From positions 682,001 to 746,000 of the forward strand of contig JABMLP010000015.1 of NCBI GenBank assembly GCA_013176395.1: DNA of 64,000 nt. Direction: 5' to 3'. The DNA comes from Venturia oleaginea (taxonomy: Eukaryota > Ascomycota > Dothideomycetes > Venturiales > Venturiaceae). A model generated the notes under the pieces. The model worked only from the letters and a program-made list of their open reading frames with translations. It did not search any database and was not told where the DNA came from. Both the position numbers and the translations under genes were made by a program. This document shows positions 36,350 to 47,461 of this stretch, piece by piece; position 1 is the stretch's first letter; each line of letters starts with the position of its first letter.

Positions 36350-37724
36350 TAATAATAATAATAATCAGATTTAACGTGGTATGTAATGGCTGCTGTGCCG
36401 TGTGCCCACAATCTCTATCTACAATCGCAAAAAACCAACTCTCTGGGATGAAAAATGAAAAGCCTCTCGGATCTATCCTGAGCGGAATCCATAAGGTGCG
36501 TAAGGGGGCCATCAACGGTCCGGTCCCTTCGTTATCTTGACGTCTCTCGACTTGGCTGTACACCTACTCTTACTATGCCCCCTACTTTACTACCCGGGTC
36601 ATCTATCCTACTCCCGCCAGTACAGCTCTTCTACGGCTCCTAAGATGTGTCCTCTGCCTTAAATCTGCTGTCGTTTCACATGAGAACCGTCATGTACGGA
36701 TATTTTCTATCCCCAGTATATACCATGCCTTAACCTGCCGTGGTCCGTTGTTCCCCCAACTCACATCACCAGAATACTCTCCTACCCTTAACCTGCCCTT
36801 TTTCTCCCTATCACCCCTGCCCCCTGTACCGGGGGTGGTCCTCCTCCCCGCTCACTTTTCGATGTTACCCTGCCCTTTTTCCTTCTCCTCCTGCCCTTTA
36901 TCCTCCAGCGCCTGTTGCGGCCCCTTTGGACTCTCGCGCCATCGTTGGTGGTAGGTGAGGTGATGTCACTTCAGACTGTTGCGTAGTAGGTAAGGTAGGT
37001 TGAGGTAGGTAAGATAGGTAAGGTGGAGTCTCTCCAGACTATTGCGGAGGAGGTATCGGTACACGCCTGTTACGGGGTAGGTGAGGTGGTGTAGGAAGTA
37101 GGTAAGGTAGTAGTCGTAGTTAAGAATTTTGGACTCTTTGTGCGGCCTTGACGGGACTTGAACTCCTCCGACTCGATGCCAGCGTGGTACTTCCAGTATA
37201 CGTTGCTCTTCGTGTAATCGCTGTATTGCCATCTCTTACTACGTACTGAGTTTTTCCTGTGTCCAGGAGCATCGCTCGTGGTGTGGTAGAGTTCGCTCTA
37301 CCAGGCAAACCACCACGACGTGCCGTCCGATGCCCGTGGAGGGTGAGTCCACGGATAGCGATTTCCATCGGCTCTCCCATCATCGACGAGACGATATGGA
37401 AGGTTCGTAGCCTCCGCCTCGTACAGGCTGGAAATTCGACTTTGGAGGCCGAACAAAATATATAGGTCGAGAGTAAAGCGCATAAAACCCCAGGTATTTT
37501 TCAATGAAATTGGAAAATCGACGATATGATATGACTTTGTTCCGAAACTTTCATAGCCGGGATACCGAGAAGAAGCTGCATGTTACGCGCAAGTCCATTG
37601 ATTCATCTAGATTAATTTGCGTCTTGCTTCTTGATAACAAATGTAAAAGAAAGCGCGGGGATATATGGGATAATACGGCACAGGTGTAATAGCAAGAGCA
37701 CGAGCAAGAGTAAGATGATATGGA
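36350..37724. repeat. repeat-derived flank of the transposon with simple repeats
   Basis: 36350-36600 is the inverted copy of the dispersed repeat at 13.8-14.2 kb. An ATT/AAT microsatellite lies at 36350-36366. From 36980 to 37030, and again near 37080-37110, the sequence is built from GTAGGTAAGG-type units, and CTCCAGACTATTGCGGAGG resembles an earlier CTTCAGACTGTTGCGTAG. Minus-strand frames over 36966-37383 have protein-like stretches but no recognisable domain; they may be the end of a retroelement polyprotein. No host gene is supported. Confidence 0.5.
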
Positions 37725-38729
37725 CTATGAATGGGAGGAATAGATGGGGGGAAATTTTGCTAGTGTACGGTAATTGTGGTATTTGCGACCCATCCTCCTG
37801 AGGTTTAACCAGGTCACAATAGCTTGGGAGAGACGGATGGCAAGATCTGGTTGTGGTTCTTGACCGATGAGTCTGGTTATGAGATGCGCATTGGGGTGGC
37901 TACTTGATGTGAAAAGGATCTTGGCGAATTCGGCCTGCCGACGACAAGCACATTCATCGTGGCTGCAAGGATCGACCTCAGCTTCCAATGCCGGGGGAGT
38001 ACTATGGCCAATATGATCTTTATTTCTTGCTTGCTGTGAAGACCTTTTCCAAGCCACCATTTTCTTTCTGCGCTTGGATGGAGTGGGATTCCGTTGGCGC
38101 AAATTGCCCATCGCCTGTGGTGTTGATTGGTCAACTACGCTGTCAGCGATCTCTTCTCCTTGTGAGGCAACCGGCTTCTGATTAGCGAGCTTTTGTGACC
38201 GTGCTTCGACTGGCTGATCTAAGACGACACCTTCCAAAACCATCTCGACCGCTTCCCTTCGCGCTGCTAATCTTGGTAGCATCTTACAAGCTTTGACTGT
38301 CTAGCTGGAAAATCGGTTTGCCAATGAATCGTTCCGTGCCGCGTGCTCCTCGATGTCGGTATTCATTTGCATATCCGGCTCCACTCCCATGTCTTCTTCC
38401 TCTTGATTTTCTTCCTGTTCCTCTTCTCCATCTGTGCCACTATCCCCACCCAAGTCCCAATCCAGCCACGGCAGAAGCACCCTCTGTTCCGCTTCCCAAT
38501 CGGGCAATGAATCTATCAATTCCTCGACGCGGGCTGCCACAGCTTCCTCGCCCTCAGTATGGTATAGCAAGACCTTGCGTATACGTATTTGATGGTGTTC
38601 AATCCACTGTTGTACCTGTAGGTTGTAGTTGTGGATTGTAGTTGTTGAGGGTCTGTGGTTGCAACAGGCTTTTGAGAGGTATGGAGAGAGGCGCGACGAA
38701 TCCCAAGATGGACGGAAGACCGACGTCAT
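37725..38729 (-). pseudogene. unrecognised acidic/basic protein gene interrupted by an in-frame TAG
   Basis: Two open frames lie in the same register: 38301-38729 and 37725-38282, separated only by a TAG at 38301-38303 and seven further codons. The first part contains VQQWIEHHQIRIRKVLLYHT, a charged region and an acidic low-complexity stretch (EEEQEENQEEEDMG). The second contains a Lys/Arg-rich patch (KRRKKMVAWKRS), a Cys/His cluster (PCSHDECACRR) and a C-terminal helix (LAIRLSQAIVTWLNLRRMG). Together they would make about 334 residues. I recognise no family; the composition suggests a nuclear protein. A nonsense mutation is the simplest reading; no GT...AG intron spans the stop. Confidence 0.45.
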
Positions 38730-39207
38730 TGACGCGAGAAAACGTGACCAGGTCTTCTTCCTTTTGTCTAATCGATTTTGACTTCATTGACTTCAAAAAC
38801 CTTTACAAAGCAGAAACAGCAGTCTGGTCCCCAAGAAAATAAAAGTTCGAGTTGACAAGGCCAGGGAGCTTGTGATCTTGGGCATCTCGCCTCCATCACC
38901 TCGCGACTCGGACCATCTCAATACTTCACTTGTGTTTCCGGACTCTCCACTGCTGAAGACGTCGTGCAACAACTATCGTGCGGCGAGGCAATGGCTAAGG
39001 TCACACCGATGGCTCAAATGTCTCTAGGATGCGATAATTGTCCGAGCTCGAAGTCGAGCAAGCAGTCATCTCGTTGCTGGCGTTATTCGTGACGAGTAAG
39101 GAAAAACGTCATGACTTTCCAACTTCCAGTTCCTCCAATTGATCTTGATCCTGATCTCTGCTTCTCTCTCTCGAAAGCAGAGACATCTTACTATTCAGAG
39201 AAACAAC
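38730..39207. other. intergenic, divergent promoter region
   Basis: About 480 bp between the interrupted minus-strand gene and the SDR gene. Short frames only; nothing recognised. Confidence 0.4.
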
Positions 39208-40119
39208 ATGTCTTCAACAAAACGCAGCGTTCTAATCACAGGATGTTCCGACAACTCTCTCGGTTCAGCACTCGCACTCGCACTTCATAATCATGGCGAT
39301 CTACAAGTCTTCGCCGCAGCACGGGACACGACCAAGATGGCTTCCCTTTCCTCGGCGGGAATCCAAACACTAGCACTAGATGTCACCTCACCAGAGTCCA
39401 TCAAGTCGCTCGTTGAAAAGGTCACCGAATTGACAAATGGCAAGGTCGACATCCTGATCAACTCCGTTGGCGGCGGTCATTACCGACCATTCCTACACCT
39501 AGACATCGAAAAAGCAAAACAACTCTTCGATGTAAATGTATGGGGCTTCGTAGCAACCACACAAGCCTTTCTCCCCCTCCTACTCGCCAATGCCGAACCC
39601 GGCAACAAAGGACGAAAAGGCGTGGTCGTGAACAACACATCAATCTCTTCCGTCCTACGTACCCCATATCACTCAGCCTACTCGGCTTCAAAAGCAGCAA
39701 TGGCCATGTTCAACGATATCCAGCGCATCGAATTAGAGCCCCTGGGTATCAAAGTCGTCGATCTGAAAACGGGCTCGCTGGAATCAAATTTTGGCGAGAA
39801 CAAGAGTAACCCTTACTCATTACCAGATGACTCGCCATATCAACCGATCAAGGAGGAAGTTCTCAAGGTTGTTACGGGCCAGACAACGGAGGCTTATGCT
39901 GAGGATCGTGAGAAATGGGCCAAGAATGTCGTCAGCGATTTGATGAAGAATCCTGATAATCCACCTTCGCGGATTTGGAGAGGTGGTGCTGCTGGGACTA
40001 TTCAGGCTAGCAGTAAGATGGATAGTATTTTGCCCGATTCTCTGACGGATGGGAGCTTTCAGAAGCTTGGAGGATTAGACAAGCTGGGGAAATTGCTGGA
40101 GGAGAAGAGTAAGGAGTAG
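39208..40119 (+). CDS. short-chain dehydrogenase/reductase, acyl-DHAP-reductase (Ayr1)-like
   Basis: A 303-residue intronless Rossmann-fold NADP(H) oxidoreductase. The cofactor loop is TGCSDNSLG (residues 12-20), followed by DVTSPES, NSVGGG (the NNAG position) and the catalytic YSASK. The TGCS variant of the first motif and the overall spacing resemble fungal 1-acyldihydroxyacetone-phosphate reductases (lipid droplet/ER), but SDRs of this type are numerous and the substrate is uncertain. The start at 39208 (ACAACATG context) is preferred over an in-frame ATG at 39139, which would add 23 residues of unconserved leader. A Lys/Glu-rich C-terminus ends the protein. Confidence 0.88.
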   Translation: MSSTKRSVLITGCSDNSLGSALALALHNHGDLQVFAAARDTTKMASLSSAGIQTLALDVTSPESIKSLVEKVTELTNGKVDILINSVGGGHYRPFLHLDIEKAKQLFDVNVWGFVATTQAFLPLLLANAEPGNKGRKGVVVNNTSISSVLRTPYHSAYSASKAAMAMFNDIQRIELEPLGIKVVDLKTGSLESNFGENKSNPYSLPDDSPYQPIKEEVLKVVTGQTTEAYAEDREKWAKNVVSDLMKNPDNPPSRIWRGGAAGTIQASSKMDSILPDSLTDGSFQKLGGLDKLGKLLEEKSKE

Positions 40120-41280
40120 TAAGACTAGCTGGGGCGAAAATTCTTTACTTGCGCAGTTTTGGGAAGAACAGACTCACGGGTCTGCGGTGGTTAAAGCGAG
40201 AAGGCTTGAGTGCCTTTCTTCCTCTCCTCGCATCTGACCGAGTCTCTACACTCATTCTCATTGATCAATTACAACTCTACTCGTAGGCATTTCACAAGGA
40301 AAGAAAAACCAGTGATTCCAATCTCTCGACTTCGTCCTGACATGATAGATAGACTCGGTTTACGCAACAGCTAGATCTTTTCCCCGAATCTTCCGGTGGC
40401 GAAATAATCATCATAACAATCCAACCATATATATAAAGCAAGAACTACACATCCTGCCTTGAAGAATCCAACCGATTCCTGGCACTAACAAAGCCCGATT
40501 CAGATTCGCAGGTATTTACATGGAAGAAGAAAAATATACATTTAGCGAGTAAATCTCCACCCCTCCAAGTATCTAAGCAGACTCGCGCATCGCCCATGTC
40601 ACAGCCGGCTAGAAAATTCTAAATAAAACGAGAGCCGGATACCTGGTGTTACAGATCACCTCAAGACCAAAGAGCAGGGACAGCGGGACTTGCAGAGGAT
40701 GGTTGGATAACAAGAAGTTGTTGTTAGGACTGATGTGGAGTGGAATCCGTTGGGCGCACAAGAGGGGACTGGTGCAACCAGGTCAGTCCTAAGAGAGAAT
40801 AGTACGTGCAGGAGTCACGTGATATTCCCACAGTTTCCACAGCACTTGGCATTGCCCACAGTGTGGGAAGTGTGAAAACAGCACACACAGCGAGAACTCA
40901 ATTTTTGGAATTTACAGAAGTATCATCTAAAGATCATCAAAACACCTCTGCCAGTGGCCGCTCCGGCCTCTAGAGGCCATCGCGCGTCCCTCAGCGTCGA
41001 TGAGATATCTCTAGAGTCGCCGTCGCGGCCACGGCAGAGCAAGCAGACGAATACATGAGCAAGCTACACGAACGATGCGTCCACCAAAGACAACAGCAAC
41101 CATCTAGTCACTATCTCCCGGCTAGTCCATCACCCCAGATGACACTGCAACGCTCCGAGTCGACGAGTCACTGCTAGAACGGCAATACCTTCAACACAAC
41201 TCAAACACCAGACGCCCGGTGCGCAACAATCGGCACCACACACCACTGCAACGACTAGACAACCTCTCCCAACGTCTTGG
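40120..41280. other. gene desert, first part
   Basis: No coding gene is supported. A motif CCCACAGTGTGGGAAGTGTG near 40857-40876 recurs at 42486-42510 as part of GTGTGGGAAGTGTGGGAA, and ATTCCCACA near 40828 has its inverted counterpart TGTGGGAAT at about 42517. These could mark the ends of a degraded element spanning about 40.8-42.5 kb. Confidence 0.4.
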
Positions 41281-41985
41281 CAAACCGTCCTGCTACAAGC
41301 TGTTGCCCAGAGCCTTGAGCCTCTCCCCAAACTGTTGCCTCCCAGTTATGGCATTGGCAAGAGTAGGTGCGCGACACAGTAAGTAGTAAGGACGCATAGA
41401 AGGAGCCTATTGGCGGCAAATCCCCTCCCTGTAAGCTAGCAGACGTAGCCTTGAGCCTCTCCCCAGACTGTTGCGTCCCAGTTATGGCATTGGCAAGAGT
41501 AGGTGCGCGATATAGCAAGCAGGGAGAGCGACTAGCAGCAGATAGGCTCCGACTATAAGACGACAGGTCTACAACACAATCGGTGCGACACGATACGGCA
41601 GCTGCTAGAGAACCTCATCTACTATCGTCTCCGCAAACCGTCCTGCTGCAAGCTGATGTCCAGAGCCTTGAGCCTCTCCCCAAACTGTTGCGTCCCAGTT
41701 ATGGCATTGGCAAGAGTAGGTGCGCAACACAGTAAGCAGTAAGGACGTATAGAAGGAGCTTATTGGCGGCAAATCCCCTCCCTACAAGCCAGCAGACGTA
41801 GCCTTGAGCCTCTCCCCAGACTGTTGCGTCCCAGTTATGGCATTGGCAAGAGTAGGAGCGCGATATAGCAAGCAGGGAGAGCGACTAGCAGCAGATAGGC
41901 TCCGACTATAAGACGGCAGGTCTATAGCACGATCGGCGCCATACAATACGGCAGCTACCAGACAGCCTCGTCCACGGGCATACCC
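41281..41985 (+). repeat. 353-bp tandem duplication with internal 136-bp sub-repeat
   Basis: The unit starting CAAACCGTCCTGCT occurs at 41281 and again at 41634. Inside each unit the block starting AGCCTTGAGCCTCTCCCCA occurs twice, 136 bp apart, giving four copies at 41311, 41447, 41664 and 41800. Each block continues through CCAGTTATGGCATTGGCAAG AGTAGG. Copies differ by a few percent. No protein is encoded in any frame across the units. Confidence 0.92.
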
Positions 41986-42460
41986 GGAGTATCACACCCA
42001 AGCAGCGAAATCACGACTACGATGGTTACTATTGTCTCCAGCATCACACAACCAAATACACCGCCGCATAGGAATCTGGTGCAAGGCAACTTTCACAAGC
42101 AGAAACATACTTAGGGAACCCATTGGCCTTGAGGGATAAGGCGAAACAGATAGACAAAGCTGAGCATTAGAGGGAGACTGTAGGTAGAAGGATAGCGAAA
42201 CACGAGGCATTGCCTCTTGAGTCTACATAGCACAGATATACTAGCAGAATAACCAGTATCTACAAGAGCCAGCGGGCATTTGGAGATACTGGTTAAGGGA
42301 AAAGAGGGAGGACGGAGGGGACAGCTGGTCTTGTTTCAGTGAACGGGGCGAAGTGGGGCGCGGTGGATTATATAATCTATCACGTGTCGGCTGTCTGATG
42401 AAGTCCTCCTAACCGGACATAGCTGCGTGATTAAGCGGCTGCAACCGAGTAGGATAAAAT

Positions 42461-42486
42461 CAATCAATCAATCAATCAATCAATCA
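42461..42486 (+). repeat. (CAAT)n microsatellite, about 6.5 units
   Basis: Perfect four-base repeat immediately before the GTGTGGGAAGTGTGGGAA motif. Confidence 0.95.
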
Positions 42487-42969
42487 GTGTGGGAAGTGTG
42501 GGAAGAGCCAAGAGGTGTGGGAATACACCTTGGCACCCAGAACCAGAAGGGTATATAGGGAGGACGTTGGACGGACTTTCCTTTCTCTCTTCGTGGTTAT
42601 CTCATGTTATGTTTCTCACATAGGAGCTTCTTCAACCTACTACAGTAACGACCTTTTACTTAGATACAATCAAGCACAAGTCATATGCACACGAAGCAAG
42701 CCCACCCCCAACCTTCATACTAACCGACAAGCGTTCAGGATTGATCTGAGGATCAAATCGGTTAGACGACAATTGAATTGGGAGATACATCGGACGGCTA
42801 GGATCTAGTGAGCCTCCAAAGAACCTGAGCAAGGGAAGGTACTTAAGGTAAGTACTTCCAGACTGATATTGCCCTTACCCCAAACCCGCGGACCAGAACA
42901 AGAGAACACAGGCGTCAAGAAGGTCTTGACATAATCAACTGTGTTGAGAAACGAATTCCCCGTAACACC
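42487..42969 (+). repeat. LTR-like segment, tentative
   Basis: The segment starts close to TGTGGGAAG, has a TATA-like TATATAGGGAGG at about 42553, and reaches a CCCGTAACA end about 480 bp later, the length and TG...CA ends of a fungal LTR. No second LTR, polyprotein or clear primer-binding site is visible in the window, so this could be chance. Confidence 0.2.
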
Positions 42970-43145
42970 TGGCTACTACAGACCTACTAGATACCGGAGA
43001 AAGAGCTATAAATGAATCTTTCAGAGGAATGTATGTGGGTATGTATATATAACCGTCCTCGCGCCTCCCAGGCTATGCCAGGCTAGAAGAAACCTTAAAT
43101 AGAGCTAGCGGGGATAGATACAGAGAGGCGTATATTATTCCTGTA

Positions 43146-43178
43146 TGATACGATACGATACGATACGATAGGATACGA
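43146..43178 (+). repeat. (GATAC)n microsatellite
   Basis: Five-base repeat with one interruption (GATAG) near its end, in the 3' region downstream of the minus-strand gene at 43988-46148. Confidence 0.9.
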
Positions 43179-43987
43179 TCGGCGGGTATCCAGGATATTT
43201 CCGTGGCGTTGCATATATATCGTTTGTTTTCTGTTTGTACTCTGATATCGGGACAGATATAGATGTAGTTTTCCCTCCCTCCTTTCCCATGAGGGGATTT
43301 TTGGGGGAGGAGGGTATACCCTGTTTTTTTTCGTGTTTCTCGGGTGGGTGTGGTAACATTGATGGCATTGGTGTGTTTTGAATCAATTTTTTTGGATTTG
43401 AGAGGGTTTTTTTGGGTTTTTTGAGAATTGGATGGCTGTGGGTGGATTGGAATGGGATGGATGGGGTTTTTGTTCTGGGTCTTTTGGCGATTTAGTGTCT
43501 TTGGCGAGAAGATGCTTGGGAAGAGAAGCGAGGATTGAGAAGTATGCTCGGTGATTCTGAAGATTCTTGTTTTGGAAATTGGTAGGGTTTCGGGTAGCAT
43601 TGAGATGGAAAGGAGGATTGGAAGTGGGATGAGATGGGATGGAGGGGAGGTAGTCGTAGTGAAGGTGTGGTGTGGAGTGTGTTCACGGCCATGAAAAAAG
43701 GAAAAGGAATTGAAAAAGGGTTCAAAAAAATGGGTATGAATACTTTTCATGAAAGTCGTAAAAAAAGGGAAAGCTGTAAACAACCAGTTGACTAAATCCC
43801 GCGTCACATCCCTCTGATAACCATCAAAGAAATATGATCCGCTCGCCTGTAAGCAAGCCAATATGCAGAATCCCAGCCAAATGTAAAATCATCAATCATG
43901 AAACCAGAAAAGTGATGTTCAGCCTCATGATGCCGGTAATGCCGCCGAATGGATCAATTTATCAGTGTGTCCAATCGTTCGCCCGAT

Positions 43988-46148
43988 TTAGAACTCCCCA
44001 TTGCCAGAGACCTCCTGTGCATACTCCTCCGTGATAGCCTCGCTAGCCTCGCGCTGTTCCTTCGAAGAGTTAGCATATCTGTCTGGAAATTCAGCGTGTG
44101 CTCAAATGAAGAGACGAACCTCGGCCTCTTGTGCAAGGCGCTCCTCCTCTGCAATCTCGTCCTCCATCTCGGCTAGCATCTTCTCGAGTGCTTCATTGCG
44201 ACGTGCCTGATCAGATAATTAGCAGATGCACAACAGCCCGTATAAGATTAATCATACTTACCTCAGCGCTAGCAGCCTTCTGCTGCGCCTCACTCGCCTT
44301 ACCCTGAGCCTTGATGCGACTGGCACGCTTCTCAGCAAGAGCCTTCTTCTTCTCCGCGACACGCTTCTCGAGCTCGCCATTCTCAAGCTTGATGCGTTTG
44401 GTGGCTGGGTCAGGGGTTGGAGTGGCCGGGAAAGCTCGCTTGAGAGAATTGGATGGCTTGGAGGGCTCGGTCTTGGCCTTCTCGATGGATTTTGGGGTGA
44501 TTGGTGCGACGGGCTCCACGGGATCCACTTCGAGTTCGATGGTCTCGATTGAGGGCTCAGGGACTGCTTTGGCGACCTGTGGTACTTCAACGGCCTGAAC
44601 AATGTCGACGTCTGGTGTGTTCTCGCGGGATGGAAAGACGTCGAAGACCGAAGCTACGATGGCAGATGTCTCGGGAAGAGCTGGCTCTGCAACCACTGGC
44701 TTGGGAGTGGATGGAGGAGTAGGGTTCTTAGCAGCAGTCTCCAGGTCTGATATCATCTTTGCAATTGGATACGGTTTGAGTGGCTGTGGGCTATCTTCAC
44801 GGGCGACGGCGTGCTCAGCACTGGTTTCATTGGTGGCAACTAGTGCTTGCTGGAGGCCTTCTGCAAGAATCTGGGCTGCAACATCGGCCGTGATAGCATC
44901 AGGTGCTTCTTGAATATCGTTAGCGATTGCTGGCTGGATCGTGGCAGCAGGTGGTTGAGTCTCGATGGTAGTCATGATGGCGACTTCGTTGGTTGAGGAT
45001 GAAAGAGGGTCCTTTTCAGTGGCTGTGTTGGTGGAAGGATTGAGGTTATCGGCAGGCGAAGGAGTAGAATTAGCCTCTGAGACCAGATCTGGCCGTTCAG
45101 ATCCAAGATCTGCGGTGGACACTACTGACTGTGTAACAGTGTGCTGTGGATCTTCGGCGGGTAACTTGAAGGAAACCTCTGTCTCGGCAGCATCCTTCGT
45201 AGCAGTCTCCTTGCTAGCTGGCAATTCAGCAGTGGTGGTGGCGGAGGTCGCCTTTGTGGAAGAAGCTTCAGCTGTAACGGCTTTCGAAGACGGCGCCTCG
45301 ACAGTGGTCGTAGCGGTGGCAGCTTTGGTAGAAGGCTCTTTAGCTGTGGTGGCAGATGTAGTTCCTGCAAGAAGCGAAGCAGTCGAAGGGCTTGGAGCCT
45401 CAACGTCAGTCTTCACAACTGGAGGCGCATCAAATTTGACGGTGAACTTGTTCTGAGCCTTTGTGAGGGCCTCGTTGTTGATGGCATCGCCTGTTCGATA
45501 GTAGAAGCGAAAGATAACCCAAGGCCTCGCACCAGGGCGGCGTGTCGTGGCGCGCTGCTTGAGTTTGGTGATCTGAATCTTGGTGGGCTGCTGATCGATT
45601 GGGACGAAGTCGACTTGCTGAAGTGGGCGGATCTGGGTGTATGATGGAGTGCGGTAGGCTTCTTTCCAGTCCATGATGGTCTCGAAGCTCTTGACATGGT
45701 CCAACTTGTGGCGCTCTTCGTGCTCATCTCGTAGAACGGAGATACGAAGCTCAATGGTGCCAACAGAATCTTTGCCCTCGACCTGAATGGATGGGTATGA
45801 GCTGACGTCAAGAGCCTTGATCTCCAACTTGGCTTGGTTGATGACCGACTTGCTTTGCGCATAGTAGCCGTGCTCGAAACGCTCCGACTTGCGATCTTTC
45901 TTCTCTACTTTGCGACTCGTCTTCTCGGAATTGCGAAGGATGCCGTCAACCACGAGATCCATCTGAATTTCTTTGGTCATGCCGACGAAGCCAGCTTCAA
46001 CCACAATCTTCTGTCCATCGTTGACGGGAATCCAAGAGCAGATGGCGCCATCACTGGCTAGGTGAGTACCGTAATCGTCGCAGAGCTGATTGTCGGCTCG
46101 AACGACGGCGTCGGCCTTGCGGTCGCTTGTGTTGTCGGTGCACTTCAT
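43988..46148 (-). CDS. conserved-looking fungal protein with low-complexity middle and coiled-coil end
   Basis: Three exons (44262-46148, 44120-44206, 43988-44059) join to 681 residues. Residues 1-230 look like a folded domain with beta-strand character (IVVEAGFVGMTKEIQMDLVV; GARPWVIFRFYYRTG). Residues 240-560 are rich in Ala, Thr, Ser, Pro and Glu with a repeating TTAEAPSSKA-like flavour. The C-terminus is a charged coiled coil (EKRVAEKKKALAEKRASRIK) extended by the two small exons into ALEKMLAEMEDEIAEEERLA. There is no signal peptide or membrane segment. I recognise no named family; the fold of the N-terminal domain recurs in fungal proteins of unknown function. Nuclear or cytoplasmic location is a guess. 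Confidence 0.8.
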
Positions 46149-46427
46149 GGTGGACTGATGTCTGGGTGGTTAGGGATGAATTGATGATGTGACTGGACGT
46201 GTCAAAGAATGATGACTAGACGGACGAAGTGGAGGAGTTGGACGAAGTGAAGGACTTGAACGAACAAGTTTTGATGTGACGTACAGATCTGAGATGTGTA
46301 CAATGACAATGTTACTGTGAAAGTGAGCTCGTCGTATAATGTCACTTGAATGGATAGCCGCAATACGTTCGTCTGCCTAAGAGATGGCGGGTCAAGGTAA
46401 CCATAGAGATTAGCCAGTGTTGTCAAC

Positions 46428-47101
46428 TCAATCCAAAGCCATATCACTGTTGATCTGCCCGGCCATCGTAATCGGATCATAAAGCGCCACATAGCGAAAA
46501 TTCTGCGCCTGAATCAACCAGTTCTTCTTCTCCATACACGGCCCCTTCTCCAACACCATCTTATCGATATTCGGCACAAGGATAAAGCTCTCACTGAACT
46601 CCTTCAACGGTCCCTTCAGCCTCTCCTCCAACCTAAGATGTCCATTCACCACCACAAGGATTGAAATGTTCTTCCCTGGCTTGACTTTTGGTCCCGCCTC
46701 ATCATCGAATTGGGGGTTGAGGACTTGAGCGTCGACGGAGTGGACGTCGAAGTTGACGTACTTTGGCATGCTTTCGGTGTACATGGTTTTGAAGTCGGCT
46801 GCTGTGGCGTAGATGTTACCGTTCCATTGAATTGTTGGCGTGGTTGTTGCGCCGTCTGTTGCATCCTTGATTTCCTATCCTCCATTAGTAAGTTCTTTTG
46901 TTAAATCCTATGATTCGAAATACCTTTGGGGTGCAGTAGTAGTTTTCTATCGTTGGGCGGGAGTCTGTCAGGGCTGTGTAGTACTCCTTTACAAAATCGA
47001 GGGCGGCTGGTTCGGTTAGCAGAGAAATTTCGAGTTTCTCCAGTAGCTCTACCTTCTGAAGATATCTTGACCAGCTCATCTTCGGATGGTGCAGATGCCA
47101 T
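46428..47101 (-). CDS. MTR2: NTF2-like mRNA export factor, Mtr2-like
   Basis: Small NTF2-fold partner of the Mex67 export receptor, acting at nuclear pores in mRNA export. Three exons (47053-47101, 46924-47006, 46428-46874) with 46- and 49-bp introns give 192 residues. The first helix reads AALDFVKEYYTALTDSRPTI, followed by a YCTP turn, TIQWNG, a long insertion, and the beta-sheet end ESFILVPN...NWLIQAQNFRYVALYDP, which matches the fungal Mtr2 pattern better than Nxt1 or NTF2 itself. The intron choices restore the first helix, which is out of frame without splicing. The gene is divergent from IDH1 over 360 bp. Confidence 0.75.
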
Positions 47102-47461
47102 GATGAAGGTTTATTGCGTGTAGCGAATGTCGTTTATAGTGGTGTAATTCAAAATATCATGAGTAGACCCAAAGTGTATGTGCATCCCATCGATGTTGAT
47201 GCTGCAACATGATGCACTCTACAGTACTGGCATTAGAGTCGCTTTGATCTTCAGGTTTGACTCTTGGGTTCCGCTCCACCTGCCGGAGTGTCGCTTTGCA
47301 AGAGATTTCAAGCTAAGGCTGATTTCCGCCCAGTGCGCAAGTTCCAAGCTTTGAGCTCCCACGCCTGAAGATAACAACTCCAACAATCACCTCAATTGAC
47401 CACCGCCGACCTCTCCCTCCTCCGATCCCTCTCGAACTGTATTTTGCTCCAGTACGGCGAG
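47102..47461. promoter_or_regulatory. bidirectional promoter of MTR2-like gene and IDH1
   Basis: A 360-bp divergent intergenic region; both flanking starts are well supported. A CT-rich tract (CCTCTCCCTCCTCCGATCCC) precedes the IDH1 ATG, as often seen at strongly expressed fungal genes. Confidence 0.5.

Noticed and set aside
37140..37180. tRNA-like T-arm pattern (GAGTTCAAGTCCCGTC on the minus strand)
   Set aside because: The T-stem does not pair, and no D-arm, anticodon arm or acceptor stem can be folded; it is more likely part of the surrounding repeat.
41130..41518. Short minus-strand frames over the tandem repeats
   Set aside because: They follow the repeat units, change between copies and have no coding character.
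41281..41985. CRISPR array
   Set aside because: The repeats are long, contiguous and hierarchical with no spacers, and the genome is fungal.
43073..43861. A 262-codon open frame on the minus strand downstream of the 43988-46148 gene
   Set aside because: Composition is that of an AC/T-rich untranslated region (runs of Pro, Ser, Thr, Lys, Asn), it includes the (GATAC)n microsatellite and resembles no protein; it probably is 3' UTR and flank.
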